Notes under the pieces: model-generated
Database searches by the model: none
What the model was told of the DNA's origin: nothing
The model's input: only the letters and a program-made list of their open reading frames with translations
Shown: positions 21,866 to 32,456 of the stretch, piece after piece
How the letters are laid out: each line of letters starts with the position of its first letter
Numbering within the stretch: position 1 is the first letter of the stretch
Made by a program: the position numbers and the translations under genes
Assembly (NCBI GenBank): GCA_944324265.1
Contig: CALUVS010000019.1
Span: forward strand, 1-42,192
Direction: 5' to 3'
Origin: an uncultured Traorella sp.
GTDB taxonomy: Bacteria > Bacillota_I > Bacilli_A > Erysipelotrichales > Erysipelotrichaceae
DNA length: 42,192 nt

Positions 21866-23947
21866 TTATGCGTGCCACAATCCGTTAGCATCGATTGTAT
21901 ATCCATCTGGAGTTGTAGCTGGTCCGTATAACATAACACCGTCATTACCTACATAGTATGCAGATGTAGCATCTCTCCATACCCATGCATTTCTTAACAT
22001 GTGTCCGTTGCTTACATAGTACCAAACATCCTTAGCTGAGCATACCCAACCTGTGAATGCTGTACCATTTTCATCGTAGTAATCCCAGTTACCGTTACCT
22101 AAGTCAACCCAACCAGTTTGATTAGCTACAATACCATCTACCAACATCTTTGTATATAAGACATCGATTACCATATTTGCTTCTTCAACAGCATCTTCTT
22201 GTTCGTCAGTCAAAGTGTATTTTGCAACTCTGCTTGACGCTGCTTTTGCATTTAAAACTTTAGAAGCATTTGCTGAATTAAGATTATTTACTGTTACGCC
22301 ATCTAATCCATTTTCTAATGTATCAACATCTGCTAATACTTTATCTCTATATGCAACAAATGAGTCATAAACAGTTGTTCCATCTTCTCTATCTACTGCA
22401 AAGATACCATCTAAATCACCTTCAATACCGACGTATCCTAAATATTTATTAATCTGATTAGTTGTTAAATTACCATAGTATTCACTTGGTGTTAATCGTA
22501 AATAGTATTGAGCTGTAGATCCTGTTCTTCTTACTTCTGGAGTCACGATATGTTCAACTACTTCTTCTACATAGTTTACTAATCTATCAATTTCTACAGT
22601 AGTCAAATCAGCGATTTCTAATTCTGGTTCATCTTTTGACATTTCAGCTAAAACTGTTTCTACTTGTTTGTAGGCAATTGTTTTCTTGCCTGCTCCATTA
22701 CTCTGGCGTGTAGTAAATTCCTTAACAGCTTCATTTGATTTCTTAACAAAGTCTAATACATCTTCAATTCGCGTAATACTATCTTCAATAATTCCAACTA
22801 ATTCAACTACTTCTTCTGCTTCTTCAACGTCTGCATAGCGAGGAAGATTATCACCTGTAAGTTTGTTCTTTTGAACATCTTCTAATAAATCTTCCCATGC
22901 TTTTAAGTTAGAATTTGTAGCATCAACATTATCAACTACTTCATCTAATCTTGCATCAGTTGCACCAGTTTTATCGGCTAAATCCAAGATTGCTTTTTCT
23001 AATGCATCGATATATCTTTCTAAGCCTTCAATTTCAACATTTGTACCAAAAGCATCAAAGGCATCTTCATACATTTGAATTGTTGTTTCATAGATTGATG
23101 CATAATCTGAGCTTAAATTTCCTACATATGCATTTTCAATCAATTCGTAATAATCATTTTTCATTGCAGTGATCTTTGTACTGTCTAAATCACCATTTTT
23201 ATCTAGATAATCGCCTGTTCCCACTGAATGTACGTCTTCTGGGAATTCATCTGAATTTTCTTCTTTTGAATAGAATTTTAAGTTGTTTTCTTTAATTGTT
23301 TTTTCTAATCCATTTACTCCATCAACTAAACCGCCTAAATGTTTTGCAGCAGCTGATTCTGATAAGCAATCTGCATATTTAGCTAATCCTTCAGCAAAAG
23401 TCCATTCATTTGAAATTGTAACTGTTTCAAATTTGTAATAATTAAAACTTTCAGTATTAAATTGATCATTTTTATACCAATCCTTAGTTACAACGTCTGA
23501 TCCTAACATTTTGTCTGTTCCATCAGTAAATTCAGTATCTTTATCAACATCTACTGTGTTTTCTTTCCATCCTATAGATTTGTCTGGGTTTGCTGTTACA
23601 TAAGCTTTTAATTCTTCTAATGTATTAAACTTAACTGGCACTTCATAAGAAGCTGCATCAACTGATTCAGTAGTAAAAGTTAAATTCAATACTTCTTCTA
23701 CAGTTTTTTCACTGCCTTCCCAAATAATTTCATCGTCTAATTGTACATTTGTATAATCTCTTTCTGTATCTTCATCAGTTATGAGATTTAACAATTTGTT
23801 TAAATTAGTACGCATTAATGCTACATCTTCTGAATATTCTTGGCAAACAGTTACCAAAGAATCAGCACTAACTTGATTTGTTGGTAACACACTAGCAACC
23901 ATACTCAAAGCCATAGCACTAGCTAATAACTTCTTAAAGTTATTCAT
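21866..23947 (-). CDS. Secreted surface protein 2 with cell-wall-binding repeats, 693 aa
   Basis: The signal peptide is identical to that of surface protein 1 through VASVLP, with likely cleavage after VSA (residue 28). The family head follows: Cys35, VQLDDEIIW, TVEEVLNLT, and the second Cys at 194. The Cys-Cys distance is longer than in proteins 1 and 4 because of an insert of about 90 residues. Acidic helices follow, then RTGSTAQYYLRLTPSEYY about 515, and a C-terminal module from about 610 (GNWDYYDENG, VWYYVSNGHML, SAYYVGNDGVML, ending DANGLWHA). The module is close to that of protein 4. The gene directly follows the terminator of gene 3, so the two are tandem but separately transcribed. 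Function unknown; probably a wall-associated adhesin or structural protein. Confidence 0.8.
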   Translation of the reverse strand: MNNFKKLLASAMALSMVASVLPTNQVSADSLVTVCQEYSEDVALMRTNLNKLLNLITDEDTERDYTNVQLDDEIIWEGSEKTVEEVLNLTFTTESVDAASYEVPVKFNTLEELKAYVTANPDKSIGWKENTVDVDKDTEFTDGTDKMLGSDVVTKDWYKNDQFNTESFNYYKFETVTISNEWTFAEGLAKYADCLSESAAAKHLGGLVDGVNGLEKTIKENNLKFYSKEENSDEFPEDVHSVGTGDYLDKNGDLDSTKITAMKNDYYELIENAYVGNLSSDYASIYETTIQMYEDAFDAFGTNVEIEGLERYIDALEKAILDLADKTGATDARLDEVVDNVDATNSNLKAWEDLLEDVQKNKLTGDNLPRYADVEEAEEVVELVGIIEDSITRIEDVLDFVKKSNEAVKEFTTRQSNGAGKKTIAYKQVETVLAEMSKDEPELEIADLTTVEIDRLVNYVEEVVEHIVTPEVRRTGSTAQYYLRLTPSEYYGNLTTNQINKYLGYVGIEGDLDGIFAVDREDGTTVYDSFVAYRDKVLADVDTLENGLDGVTVNNLNSANASKVLNAKAASSRVAKYTLTDEQEDAVEEANMVIDVLYTKMLVDGIVANQTGWVDLGNGNWDYYDENGTAFTGWVCSAKDVWYYVSNGHMLRNAWVWRDATSAYYVGNDGVMLYGPATTPDGYTIDANGLWHA

Positions 23948-24033
23948 AAATTTTTTCCTCTCTTTCTTTCTCTTTCCCTATTGGAATTCTTATTTTTCGG
24001 ACACAATCATGTAAGTCATTGCATAACTGAATC
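23882..24033 (-). repeat. Shared leader plus signal-peptide repeat, copy 2
   Basis: Same block as copy 1. The leader differs at one base near the T stretch (TTATTTTTCGG against TTGTTTTTCGG), and the signal-peptide codons are almost unchanged. It ends at the same GATTCAG boundary. Confidence 0.9.
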
Positions 24034-24050
24034 TAGTGAAAGAATATAGA

Positions 24051-24081
24051 AAAAGAAGACCTCTCGTATTGAGAAGTCTTC
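24051..24081 (-). terminator. Terminator of the third surface-protein gene
   Basis: GAAGACCTCTC/GAGAAGTCTTC (24055-24065 with 24071-24081) is followed by TTTTTC on the minus strand. It differs from the terminator of gene 2 by one loop base, consistent with tandem duplication. Confidence 0.85.
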
Positions 24082-24136
24082 CATTTATAGATTAATGAGA
24101 TTAATGAGTTTAATTGATTAGTTTATGAGTGATAAA

Positions 24137-26128
24137 TTATCTGTGCCACAAACCGTTAGCATCCAATTCATATCCGTTAACAGTTGTTGGTCCGTAAACC
24201 ATAACACCGTCATCACCTACATAGTATGCAGAATTTGCATCTCTCCATACCCATGCATTTCTTAACATAACACCATTCTGTACATAGTACCAAGTGTTTG
24301 GAGCAGAGCAGATCCATTTAGTTGGAGCTGTTCCATCTGCTTCATAGTACTTCCAGTTACCGTTACCCATGTCTACCCATCCAGTAGTTGTTCCAACTGT
24401 ACCAAATTTAACACGATATGCTTCTAATAATTCGTCAATCTTACGTTCTGCATTTCTCAATTCACGAGTCTGAGCAGAAGTTAAATTGTCTTCAGAGTAT
24501 TCTTTCAAGTAGAATACTGCATCATCGATGCTATTTAATAAATCTCTGTCATTAGCTGTTAATGTAACTGCTTCTAATTTAGACAATTCATTTTCGATTA
24601 AATCTAAACTTGCGATTACTTGTTCCATGTGTTCAACAACATCATCGTAATACCAAGTTCCATTTACACGATCAAATGTCAATAATCCTTTATCGAATTC
24701 TGAACCGAAATCTGTCATAACAACATTTTTCTGTGCAGTTGTAGCAAATACATTTTTACCTGATTTATCAGTGTAGTTATTAGCATATGCTTTTGCTTCC
24801 ATAGTCCATACAACATCTACTACTTCTTCTTTGAATGCTTTCAATTTTAAATAATTTTCTGTTGTAATAGTTCCGATTAAATTTTCATCTTCACCTTTTG
24901 CTAATTCTTTTTTAACCCATGCTCTAGTTGATTTTGAACCACCATCGATATATTCTGCATAAGCTTCGTTATTCTTTGTATTCAAAGCATCAGTGATTTC
25001 ATCAATTGTAGTCAACATATTTTCATATTCTGCAATCAAATCTGCAACTACTGATTCATCTTTATAGAACTTATAAGAATTCAATGCTTTAATTGCTTTG
25101 ATTTGAGCATTAACTTCTGCTTTTGTAATTGTTCCATCTTTATCACCGCCAGTAGTATCTAAGAAATCTTCTAATGAAAGTACTCCATTAATTCCTTCGC
25201 CGTCAGTCAAAGCTTCAACAAAATCAGCTAATTCTTTTTCATAAGTTTCGCTTCCTTCACCTTTACCTAAACGGCCATAGATTTCTGACAATTTACCATC
25301 AACTAATTCTGCTTGATATTCTGTCAAATTTGAAGAATAATCTCTTACTAAATTTTCTAATTCATTTGCCCAACTATTCAGCATACTATCTGTTGTACTG
25401 TTAGTAATGATCCAGCCAGATAGTTTTCCATCTGTTGTTCCATCATAGTCCTTACCAAAATATGTTCTAATAGTATTTGCAACTTCTACTGCATATTCAG
25501 CTGCTTCACCATAGTAATAGCCGCCAACTGCACTTTGGCAATCTTTACCATCATACAAATCAGTGAAGAAACCTGCGCTCTTATTTTCTAATGACGTACT
25601 AGCTACATATTTGTAATTAACACTATCACCATCTACAGATAAACTTGCAAGCAGTTCGTCCACTGTAACACTTTTAGCAGAACCATCTGTACTTTCAACA
25701 ATAATAACATTGCCCGCTACAGGTTCAAGATCTGATTTAGTTTGTGCTAAATTTCCTTCTTTTCCGTCGATACTATATTTTGTATCTGCAGGGGTATCAT
25801 TATCAACGTCAATCAGTACGATCTTGTGTTCATCACCTGATAATGAATCATAATCAGTTTTTACTTCTCCTGAGTTTGCTAAAATGAAGTCCATGACATT
25901 TACTCGATCAATTGTCATATCAGAATTCATTGTGTAAATTGTTGCATTTTCGCCATCTAATGCTGTATTTGCCTCTAGTTTTCTTTCAAAGGCAACATAT
26001 TTTGCAGCAGCAATGTCACAGCTAGTTTCTGATGATGCAACAGCTGCATTTACACCAGTAACTGGTACAACACTAGTAACCATAGTCAAAGCCATAGCAC
26101 TAGCTAATAACTTCTTAAAGTTATTCAT
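24137..26128 (-). CDS. Secreted surface protein 3 with cell-wall-binding repeats, 663 aa
   Basis: The signal peptide (MNNFKKLLASAMALTMVTSV) is shared with protein 4; likely cleavage follows VNA or VNAA. Family features are Cys37, Cys197 and long acidic helices. At 323-338 there is a degenerate EF-hand-like loop (GGDKDGTITKAE) that lacks the usual first Asp. The C-terminal module from about 580 reads TTGWVDMGNGNWKYYEADG, TWYYVQNGVML and SAYYVGDDGVMV. This is the most divergent of the four in the middle region. Its leader is the copy with the 16-base T tract. It follows the terminator of the alpha/beta hydrolase gene. The function is not recognisable beyond probable wall attachment. Confidence 0.8.
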   Translation of the reverse strand: MNNFKKLLASAMALTMVTSVVPVTGVNAAVASSETSCDIAAAKYVAFERKLEANTALDGENATIYTMNSDMTIDRVNVMDFILANSGEVKTDYDSLSGDEHKIVLIDVDNDTPADTKYSIDGKEGNLAQTKSDLEPVAGNVIIVESTDGSAKSVTVDELLASLSVDGDSVNYKYVASTSLENKSAGFFTDLYDGKDCQSAVGGYYYGEAAEYAVEVANTIRTYFGKDYDGTTDGKLSGWIITNSTTDSMLNSWANELENLVRDYSSNLTEYQAELVDGKLSEIYGRLGKGEGSETYEKELADFVEALTDGEGINGVLSLEDFLDTTGGDKDGTITKAEVNAQIKAIKALNSYKFYKDESVVADLIAEYENMLTTIDEITDALNTKNNEAYAEYIDGGSKSTRAWVKKELAKGEDENLIGTITTENYLKLKAFKEEVVDVVWTMEAKAYANNYTDKSGKNVFATTAQKNVVMTDFGSEFDKGLLTFDRVNGTWYYDDVVEHMEQVIASLDLIENELSKLEAVTLTANDRDLLNSIDDAVFYLKEYSEDNLTSAQTRELRNAERKIDELLEAYRVKFGTVGTTTGWVDMGNGNWKYYEADGTAPTKWICSAPNTWYYVQNGVMLRNAWVWRDANSAYYVGDDGVMVYGPTTVNGYELDANGLWHR

Positions 26129-26213
26129 AAATTTTTTCCTCTCTTTCTTTCTCTTTCCCTATTGGAATTCTATTTTTTTTTTTTTTTTATGTAAGTCATT
26201 GCATAACTGAATC
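26063..26213 (-). repeat. Shared leader plus signal-peptide repeat, copy 3, with homopolymer tract
   Basis: Same block as the other copies, but 16 T (plus strand, 26173-26188) replace the five T and CGGACACAATC seen at the same place in copy 4. Total length is unchanged at 85 bases upstream of the ATG. On the coding strand this is a 16-A tract about 45 bases before the start. Confidence 0.88.
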
Positions 26214-26230
26214 TCATAGAGATATGAAAG

Positions 26231-26259
26231 AAAAAAGGACTTCTCTAATGAGAAATCCT
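26231..26259 (-). terminator. Terminator overlapping the end of the hydrolase gene
   Basis: AGGACTTCTC/GAGAAATCCT (26236-26245 with 26250-26259) is followed by a T run on the minus strand. The hydrolase TAG stop lies in the loop. Confidence 0.8.
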
Positions 26260-27594
26260 GTTGGAATCAATAAATTTTACAATGTCATCAATGACTCTGT
26301 TGTCAACTACAGAAGGCACACTATAACTTGCAGATCCTTCTTCTAAACTTCCTGCCTGCATCAGATGAGTTAACCCTGAGTAAGAATGGAATTCCCAGTT
26401 GATTGCATCACCGAATGCTTCCTGCCACATTTCAAATTCTCTCAACGGAACTTGGTAGTCTTCTTCACCTTGCAGAACTAATACTGGGGCACTGATACTT
26501 TCTGCAGTTGCAATTGGATCATAGTTTAATATACTTTCCCAGTAAGCTTTATATCCGCCATAGAATAATTGGTCTTCCGGCATACTGTCTAGATCATCCA
26601 ACATCTTGAATTCATTTGTCATGCCTTCTACCTGTGTTTTTTCTTCTTCAGTCACTGTGCCATCTAAATTAGCTAAGTAATTTACTTGTTCAATAATCAG
26701 ATCAGCCATGTTTGTCACAGGAGCTGCCATCATAATATATCCTCTGGCATTATAAGCCTGTGCAATGGCCGGAATCATCATACCGCCTAAACTATGTCCT
26801 AAAACATATACTTGTGTCGGATCAACATTTTCCTGTTCCTTGACCCAGTTGACAGCATCAATAGCATCATTGACTGTTTCATCATAAACTGTAAAATCAT
26901 AATCATTTAACAATTCTTCACCATACAAATAAGTTCGTTTGTCATAGCGATACGTTGCAACTCCCTGTTCAGCTAACAGCCAAGCAATATCTCTGAACAC
27001 TTTGTTCTGCGGTGTAATCTGTTCATCTCGGTCCAATGCTCCTGACCCATGCACCAATACAACGACAGGATAAGTTCCTTCTGTATCCGGCAAGGTCAAT
27101 GTTCCGCTCAATTCCTTTCCGTCTCTGGCTGTAAAACTCAACTCTTTTTCAATGCCGTGAAGTTCAATCAAAGCTTCCCCTGTATCATAAGCTCCTAAGC
27201 TTACTCCTGCAATTTGATCCGCATCATCAAATACAACATTTAAATTGATTTGATCATTTTCAAAAATCATCGGTACACTTTGAATCTCATATCCTTGCTG
27301 TTCCACTAAAAATGGTTCACTTATTTCCTGCAATTCTCCTAATAATTTCTGTGACATTTCCAGTGAAGCTCGGAATTGTCCATTTTCAATTGCACTGATC
27401 ATTGCTTCATCATAAGTAAAGGCTGTTTCCAGTGCATCAAAATTTCCTTCGGCAAAATACTGTGCATACGCTTGTGCAATTTCTGATTGAGTTCCTGTTA
27501 CTGTTTCAATTTCAGGTTCACTTTCTTGCTGTGGTGCTGAACATCCGCTTATGACAAGCAGAGCAGCTGTTAAAATACTTATCATCCTTTTCAT
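26245..27594 (-). CDS. Lipoprotein alpha/beta hydrolase with N-terminal DUF3887-like domain
   Basis: The lipoprotein signal (MKRMISILTAALLVISGCSA) has a lipobox ending in Cys, so the enzyme would be anchored on the outer face of the membrane. Residues about 35-135 fit the small DUF3887 fold (IAQAYAQYFAEGNFDALETA). The hydrolase follows, with oxyanion loop VVLVHGSGALDRDEQ, nucleophile VLGHSLGGMM, the Asp region VLVLQGEEDYQVP and His in SGLTHLM. It probably hydrolyses small esters or acylated compounds; the substrate is unknown. I chose the ATG at 27594 because AAGGAGAG lies 7 bases upstream. It is monocistronic between the atp operon terminator and surface gene 3. Confidence 0.87.
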   Translation of the reverse strand: MKRMISILTAALLVISGCSAPQQESEPEIETVTGTQSEIAQAYAQYFAEGNFDALETAFTYDEAMISAIENGQFRASLEMSQKLLGELQEISEPFLVEQQGYEIQSVPMIFENDQINLNVVFDDADQIAGVSLGAYDTGEALIELHGIEKELSFTARDGKELSGTLTLPDTEGTYPVVVLVHGSGALDRDEQITPQNKVFRDIAWLLAEQGVATYRYDKRTYLYGEELLNDYDFTVYDETVNDAIDAVNWVKEQENVDPTQVYVLGHSLGGMMIPAIAQAYNARGYIMMAAPVTNMADLIIEQVNYLANLDGTVTEEEKTQVEGMTNEFKMLDDLDSMPEDQLFYGGYKAYWESILNYDPIATAESISAPVLVLQGEEDYQVPLREFEMWQEAFGDAINWEFHSYSGLTHLMQAGSLEEGSASYSVPSVVDNRVIDDIVKFIDSNRISH

Positions 27595-27696
27595 ATCAAT
27601 CTCTCCTTGTATATCTCCAGTATAGCACAACTTCTTTCCTATACACTTACACTTTTGTCACTCATAATCCCTTTTTAGTTACATTTCATTCAAGAA

Positions 27697-27725
27697 AAAA
27701 GCCGATGATTTGCTCATCAGCTTTT
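27697..27725 (-). terminator. Terminator of the ATP synthase operon
   Basis: AAAAGCCGATGA/TCATCAGCTTTT (27697-27708 with 27714-27725, one mismatch) is followed by T on the minus strand. The atpC stop codon lies within the stem. Confidence 0.85.
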
Positions 27726-28115
27726 CAAGCTTTTTACGTGAATACGATTAACCGCTCTTTGCATAGCTACTTCTGCGCGGCGTATTGAAGTATTCGCATC
27801 TCTTTTTTCCAAGCGTTTCTGTGCCCTTTCTTTTGCGGCATTTGCTCGGGCCAAATCAATTTCCTCTTGCCCTTCAATACTGTCCACAAGTATTTCTGCT
27901 TGATTATCAGCTAAATGCAGAATTCCTCCAGATATCGCAAAGATCTTATCTTCTTTATCTATGATTAAGATCATCGGACTGATCTGAAGCATAGCTACCA
28001 TCGGCATATGATTGGAAAGCAGCGCACACTCTCCATCAGAAGTCGTAACATGGATTTTCTCCACTTCATACGTATTGTATAAACCTTGAGGAGTTACGAT
28101 TTTTACTTTCATCAT
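27717..28115 (-). CDS. atpC: ATP synthase epsilon subunit
   Basis: A stalk and regulatory subunit of F1 that couples rotor movement and can inhibit ATP hydrolysis. The N-terminal beta-sandwich carries VKIVTPQGLYNTYEVEKIHV, GECALLSNHMPMVAML and FAISGGILHLADNQAEILVD. The C-terminal helical hairpin (EIDLARANAAKERAQKRLE onward) is present. Length 132 is normal. It follows atpD by two bases and is the last gene of the operon. Its stop is embedded in the terminator. Confidence 0.95.
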   Translation of the reverse strand: MMKVKIVTPQGLYNTYEVEKIHVTTSDGECALLSNHMPMVAMLQISPMILIIDKEDKIFAISGGILHLADNQAEILVDSIEGQEEIDLARANAAKERAQKRLEKRDANTSIRRAEVAMQRAVNRIHVKSLKS

Positions 28116-28117
28116 AT

Positions 28118-29533
<1,416 letters not shown>

Positions 29534-29536
29534 TCA

Positions 29537-30373
29537 TTACAAGGCATTTGCCCCGCCGACAATTTCCGTTATTTCCTGGGTAATTGCCGCTTGACGTGCC
29601 TGATTGTATTCTAATTCCAATGTATCTCTTAATTCCTGAGCATTATCAGTAGCCGTTTCCATGGATATTCTGCGGCTTGCCTGTTCACTCGTCTTTGTTT
29701 CCAAATAATAGGAATAAATCAGTGATTTAATCGACATCGGAATTAAATCATTCAAAATAACTTCATCACTAGGTTCAAAGATCGTATCAACATTGTTTCC
29801 CTCTTTTTCTTTCTTTTCAACTGGAAGCAATGTAACTTTTTTTGGTTCAAAACGCATTGGATTAATAAACTCTGTATAAATGATCTGAATTTTTGATATT
29901 TCTTGATTCAAATATTTTTCCAATACCGTTTCTGCCAAAGAAGCCATCAAAGAATAATTATCATCCTCTACCTGTACCAAAGTATCAATGACATGAAATC
30001 CTTTATTTTTGATCCAAGATACCCCTCTTTGACCTACTACAATCAATTGTTCATCTGCTTCTGTTTCGCTCTGAAGCAATTTAAATACATTTGCATTATA
30101 TCCGCCGCACATTCCCATATCACTTGTGAAAACAATTGTACAAGCAGGTTTGCCTGGATTTTCCACTAAATATGGGTGATCACAATTGGTTAAGCTGGAT
30201 AAGATTTCATCTAAAATTTCTTTCAGATGCAATGCATATTCTTTATTTCTGCGCATTCTTTCTTTCTGACGCTGATATTTACTGGCCGCAATTAACTGCA
30301 TCGCCTTAGTAATCTTCATCGTAGAATCAATAGAACGAATACGATTTTTAATTGCTACCTTGTTAGCTCCCAT
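29537..30373 (-). CDS. atpG: ATP synthase gamma subunit
   Basis: The central rotor shaft of F1. The N-terminal helix (ANKVAIKNRIRSIDSTMKIT) with KAMQLIAASKYQ and the C-terminal helix (ASRRISMETATDNAQEL, then EITEIVGGANAL) are canonical. I place the start at the ATG at 30373 (278 aa), because AAGG lies about 9 bases upstream and the earlier GTG is too close to the atpA stop. It follows atpA by five bases. Confidence 0.95.
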   Translation of the reverse strand: MGANKVAIKNRIRSIDSTMKITKAMQLIAASKYQRQKERMRRNKEYALHLKEILDEILSSLTNCDHPYLVENPGKPACTIVFTSDMGMCGGYNANVFKLLQSETEADEQLIVVGQRGVSWIKNKGFHVIDTLVQVEDDNYSLMASLAETVLEKYLNQEISKIQIIYTEFINPMRFEPKKVTLLPVEKKEKEGNNVDTIFEPSDEVILNDLIPMSIKSLIYSYYLETKTSEQASRRISMETATDNAQELRDTLELEYNQARQAAITQEITEIVGGANAL

Positions 30374-30378
30374 AAGCA

Positions 30379-31899
30379 CTAACCTTCATTCGCTGCAATA
30401 AAGCTTTCTGTAAATGTTGTTAAAACTTCATTGATCTGTTTTGTTAATTCATCATCCAATGTTTGTTTTGACAAAATGCTTTCCAAGATATCTTTGTGAC
30501 TTGTCCGCATGTGACGCAGCATTTCTGCTTCATATTTCGCTACATGCTTCACATTGATTTTCTTTAAGAAACCATGTTTAGCCGCAAACAAAGAACAAAT
30601 CTGTTCTTCTACCGGCATTGGATCATACTGTCCTTGTTTCAATAACTCAGTCAGTTTTTCTCCATGTTCCAATACTGCTTTGGTAGATGGATCCAAATCA
30701 GAACCAAATTTTGCGAATGCCTGCATTTCACGATATTGTGCCAATTCCAGCTTCAATGAACCTGATACCTGCTTCATTGCTTTGATCTGCGCATTTCCGC
30801 CGACACGTGATACAGATAAACCGCTGTCTACTGCAGGACGAACCCCTTGATTGAAAAGTTCAGTCTGCAGGAAAATCTGTCCATCAGTAATTGAAATAAC
30901 ATTGGTTGGAATATAGGCAGAAATATCTCCGGCCTGTGTCTCAATGATCGGCAATGCCGTCAATGATCCTCCGCCATAATCGTCATTTAATTTCGCAGCT
31001 CTTTCCAGCAAGCGAGAATGCAGATAGAATACATCCCCCGGATAAGCTTCTCGTCCAGGCGGACGCTTTAACAGCAAGGACAGTGTACGATAAGCCACTG
31101 CATGTTTGCTTAAATCATCATAAATGATCAATACATCTTTTCCTTGTTCCATCCATTCTTCACCGATGGCACATCCGCTGTAAGGCGCAATATACTGCAG
31201 CGGAGCCAATTCACTGGCAGTTGCACTGACAACTGTTGTATAATTCATTGCACCATGTTTTCTTAATCTTTCAACGATTTGTGCAACTGTACTTGCTTTC
31301 TGTCCGATAGCGACATAAATACAATTCACATTTTTTCCTTTTTGGTTGATGATCGTATCCACAGCAATAGCTGTTTTTCCTGTCTGACGGTCACCGATGA
31401 TCAGCTCACGCTGTCCTTTTCCAATCGGAATCATTGAATCGATGATCTTCAGCCCTGTCTGTAATGGCTGATGAACAGATTTACGTGTCATTACCCCTGG
31501 GGCCACACGTTCAATCGGTCTGAATTTTGTTGCTTTGAAAGGACCTCTGCCATCAATCGGCTGCCCTAAAGCATTGACAACACGTCCCAGCAATTCATCT
31601 CCTACCGGTACTTCCACAATTCTTCCGGTACGTCTTACAACATCTCCTTCAGAAATTGCAGCATCACTGCCAAGTAAAACTGCTCCGACATGATCTTCTT
31701 CCAAGTTTTGAACCATTCCGTAGACATCATTGTCAAACAGAAGCAATTCCCCTGACATAGCATTTTCAAGTCCATGGATCAAGGCAATCCCGTCGCCTAC
31801 TGTAATAACAGTTCCTGTTTCGGCTTCTTCCAGTTTATCATCATATCTAAGAATTTGGTCTTTGATAATTTTACTAATTTCTTCTGGTCTTAAATTCAC
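30379..31899 (-). CDS. atpA: ATP synthase alpha subunit
   Basis: The non-catalytic nucleotide-binding subunit of F1, 506 residues, with P-loop GDRQTGKTA and the arginine finger region [17 protein letters not shown]. The start codon is GTG, preceded at 6 bases by GAGGTGA. It lies between atpH and atpG. All family regions are intact. Confidence 0.97.
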   Translation of the reverse strand: MNLRPEEISKIIKDQILRYDDKLEEAETGTVITVGDGIALIHGLENAMSGELLLFDNDVYGMVQNLEEDHVGAVLLGSDAAISEGDVVRRTGRIVEVPVGDELLGRVVNALGQPIDGRGPFKATKFRPIERVAPGVMTRKSVHQPLQTGLKIIDSMIPIGKGQRELIIGDRQTGKTAIAVDTIINQKGKNVNCIYVAIGQKASTVAQIVERLRKHGAMNYTTVVSATASELAPLQYIAPYSGCAIGEEWMEQGKDVLIIYDDLSKHAVAYRTLSLLLKRPPGREAYPGDVFYLHSRLLERAAKLNDDYGGGSLTALPIIETQAGDISAYIPTNVISITDGQIFLQTELFNQGVRPAVDSGLSVSRVGGNAQIKAMKQVSGSLKLELAQYREMQAFAKFGSDLDPSTKAVLEHGEKLTELLKQGQYDPMPVEEQICSLFAAKHGFLKKINVKHVAKYEAEMLRHMRTSHKDILESILSKQTLDDELTKQINEVLTTFTESFIAANEG

Positions 31900-31914
31900 A
31901 ATAGCTCACCTCAC

Positions 31915-32454
31915 TTATTTAAGCGCAGCTTTGACAACTTCTTCTTTCAAGCGAGCTAACTGATTCGCCGCAGAGTTATCAAGAATCTGGTCATTTATAC
32001 GTACACGTAGACCGGCCAATAGACTTTCATCTACTTTCCATCTGCATTCAATTTTCTGTGACTGACTTTTTTCCAATACATCATGAATACGCTTCTTATC
32101 TTCTTCATTGAGCGGAAATGCACTGGTCACTTCTGCAATTTCAATGTGATGATAATTCAGATAATCAGCGATAAATTCATCAAAAGCCGCAAGAATGATA
32201 TTGATACGGTTTTTATCAATCATGACTTTCATAAAATTCAGAAACAAAGGGTCACATGCCTGTCCATAAACATTGACAAGACATTCTTTCTTTTCTTCTT
32301 TCTTAATCTTCGGATGAGATAACAAGCTCATAAATTCATCATTCAGCGTTGCTTTTACCAGATCACATTGCTTACGGAATTCCTCTAATTTATTTTGTTC
32401 AATTCCTATTTCAAACAATGCATCTCCATATCCTTTTGCCATTGCTTCTTTCAT
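31915..32454 (-). CDS. atpH: ATP synthase delta subunit
   Basis: Part of the peripheral stalk connecting F1 to subunit b. This 179-residue protein has an N-terminal helical domain (EAMAKGYGDALFEIGIEQNK) and the conserved C-terminal region SLLAGLRVRINDQILDNSAA typical of OSCP/delta proteins. It starts two bases from the atpF end and precedes atpA, the standard order. Confidence 0.94.
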   Translation of the reverse strand: MKEAMAKGYGDALFEIGIEQNKLEEFRKQCDLVKATLNDEFMSLLSHPKIKKEEKKECLVNVYGQACDPLFLNFMKVMIDKNRINIILAAFDEFIADYLNYHHIEIAEVTSAFPLNEEDKKRIHDVLEKSQSQKIECRWKVDESLLAGLRVRINDQILDNSAANQLARLKEEVVKAALK

Positions 32455-32456
32455 GG

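Noticed and set aside
24137-26128. Calcium-binding EF-hand or dockerin in surface protein 3
   Set aside because: The loop GGDKDGTITKAE lacks the first acidic ligand and is single, so calcium binding is not supported.
17887-26213. Integrated phage or insertion-sequence origin for the surface-gene cluster
   Set aside because: No integrase, transposase, terminal inverted repeats or target duplications are visible; the repeats are leader and signal-peptide sequences of paralogous genes.
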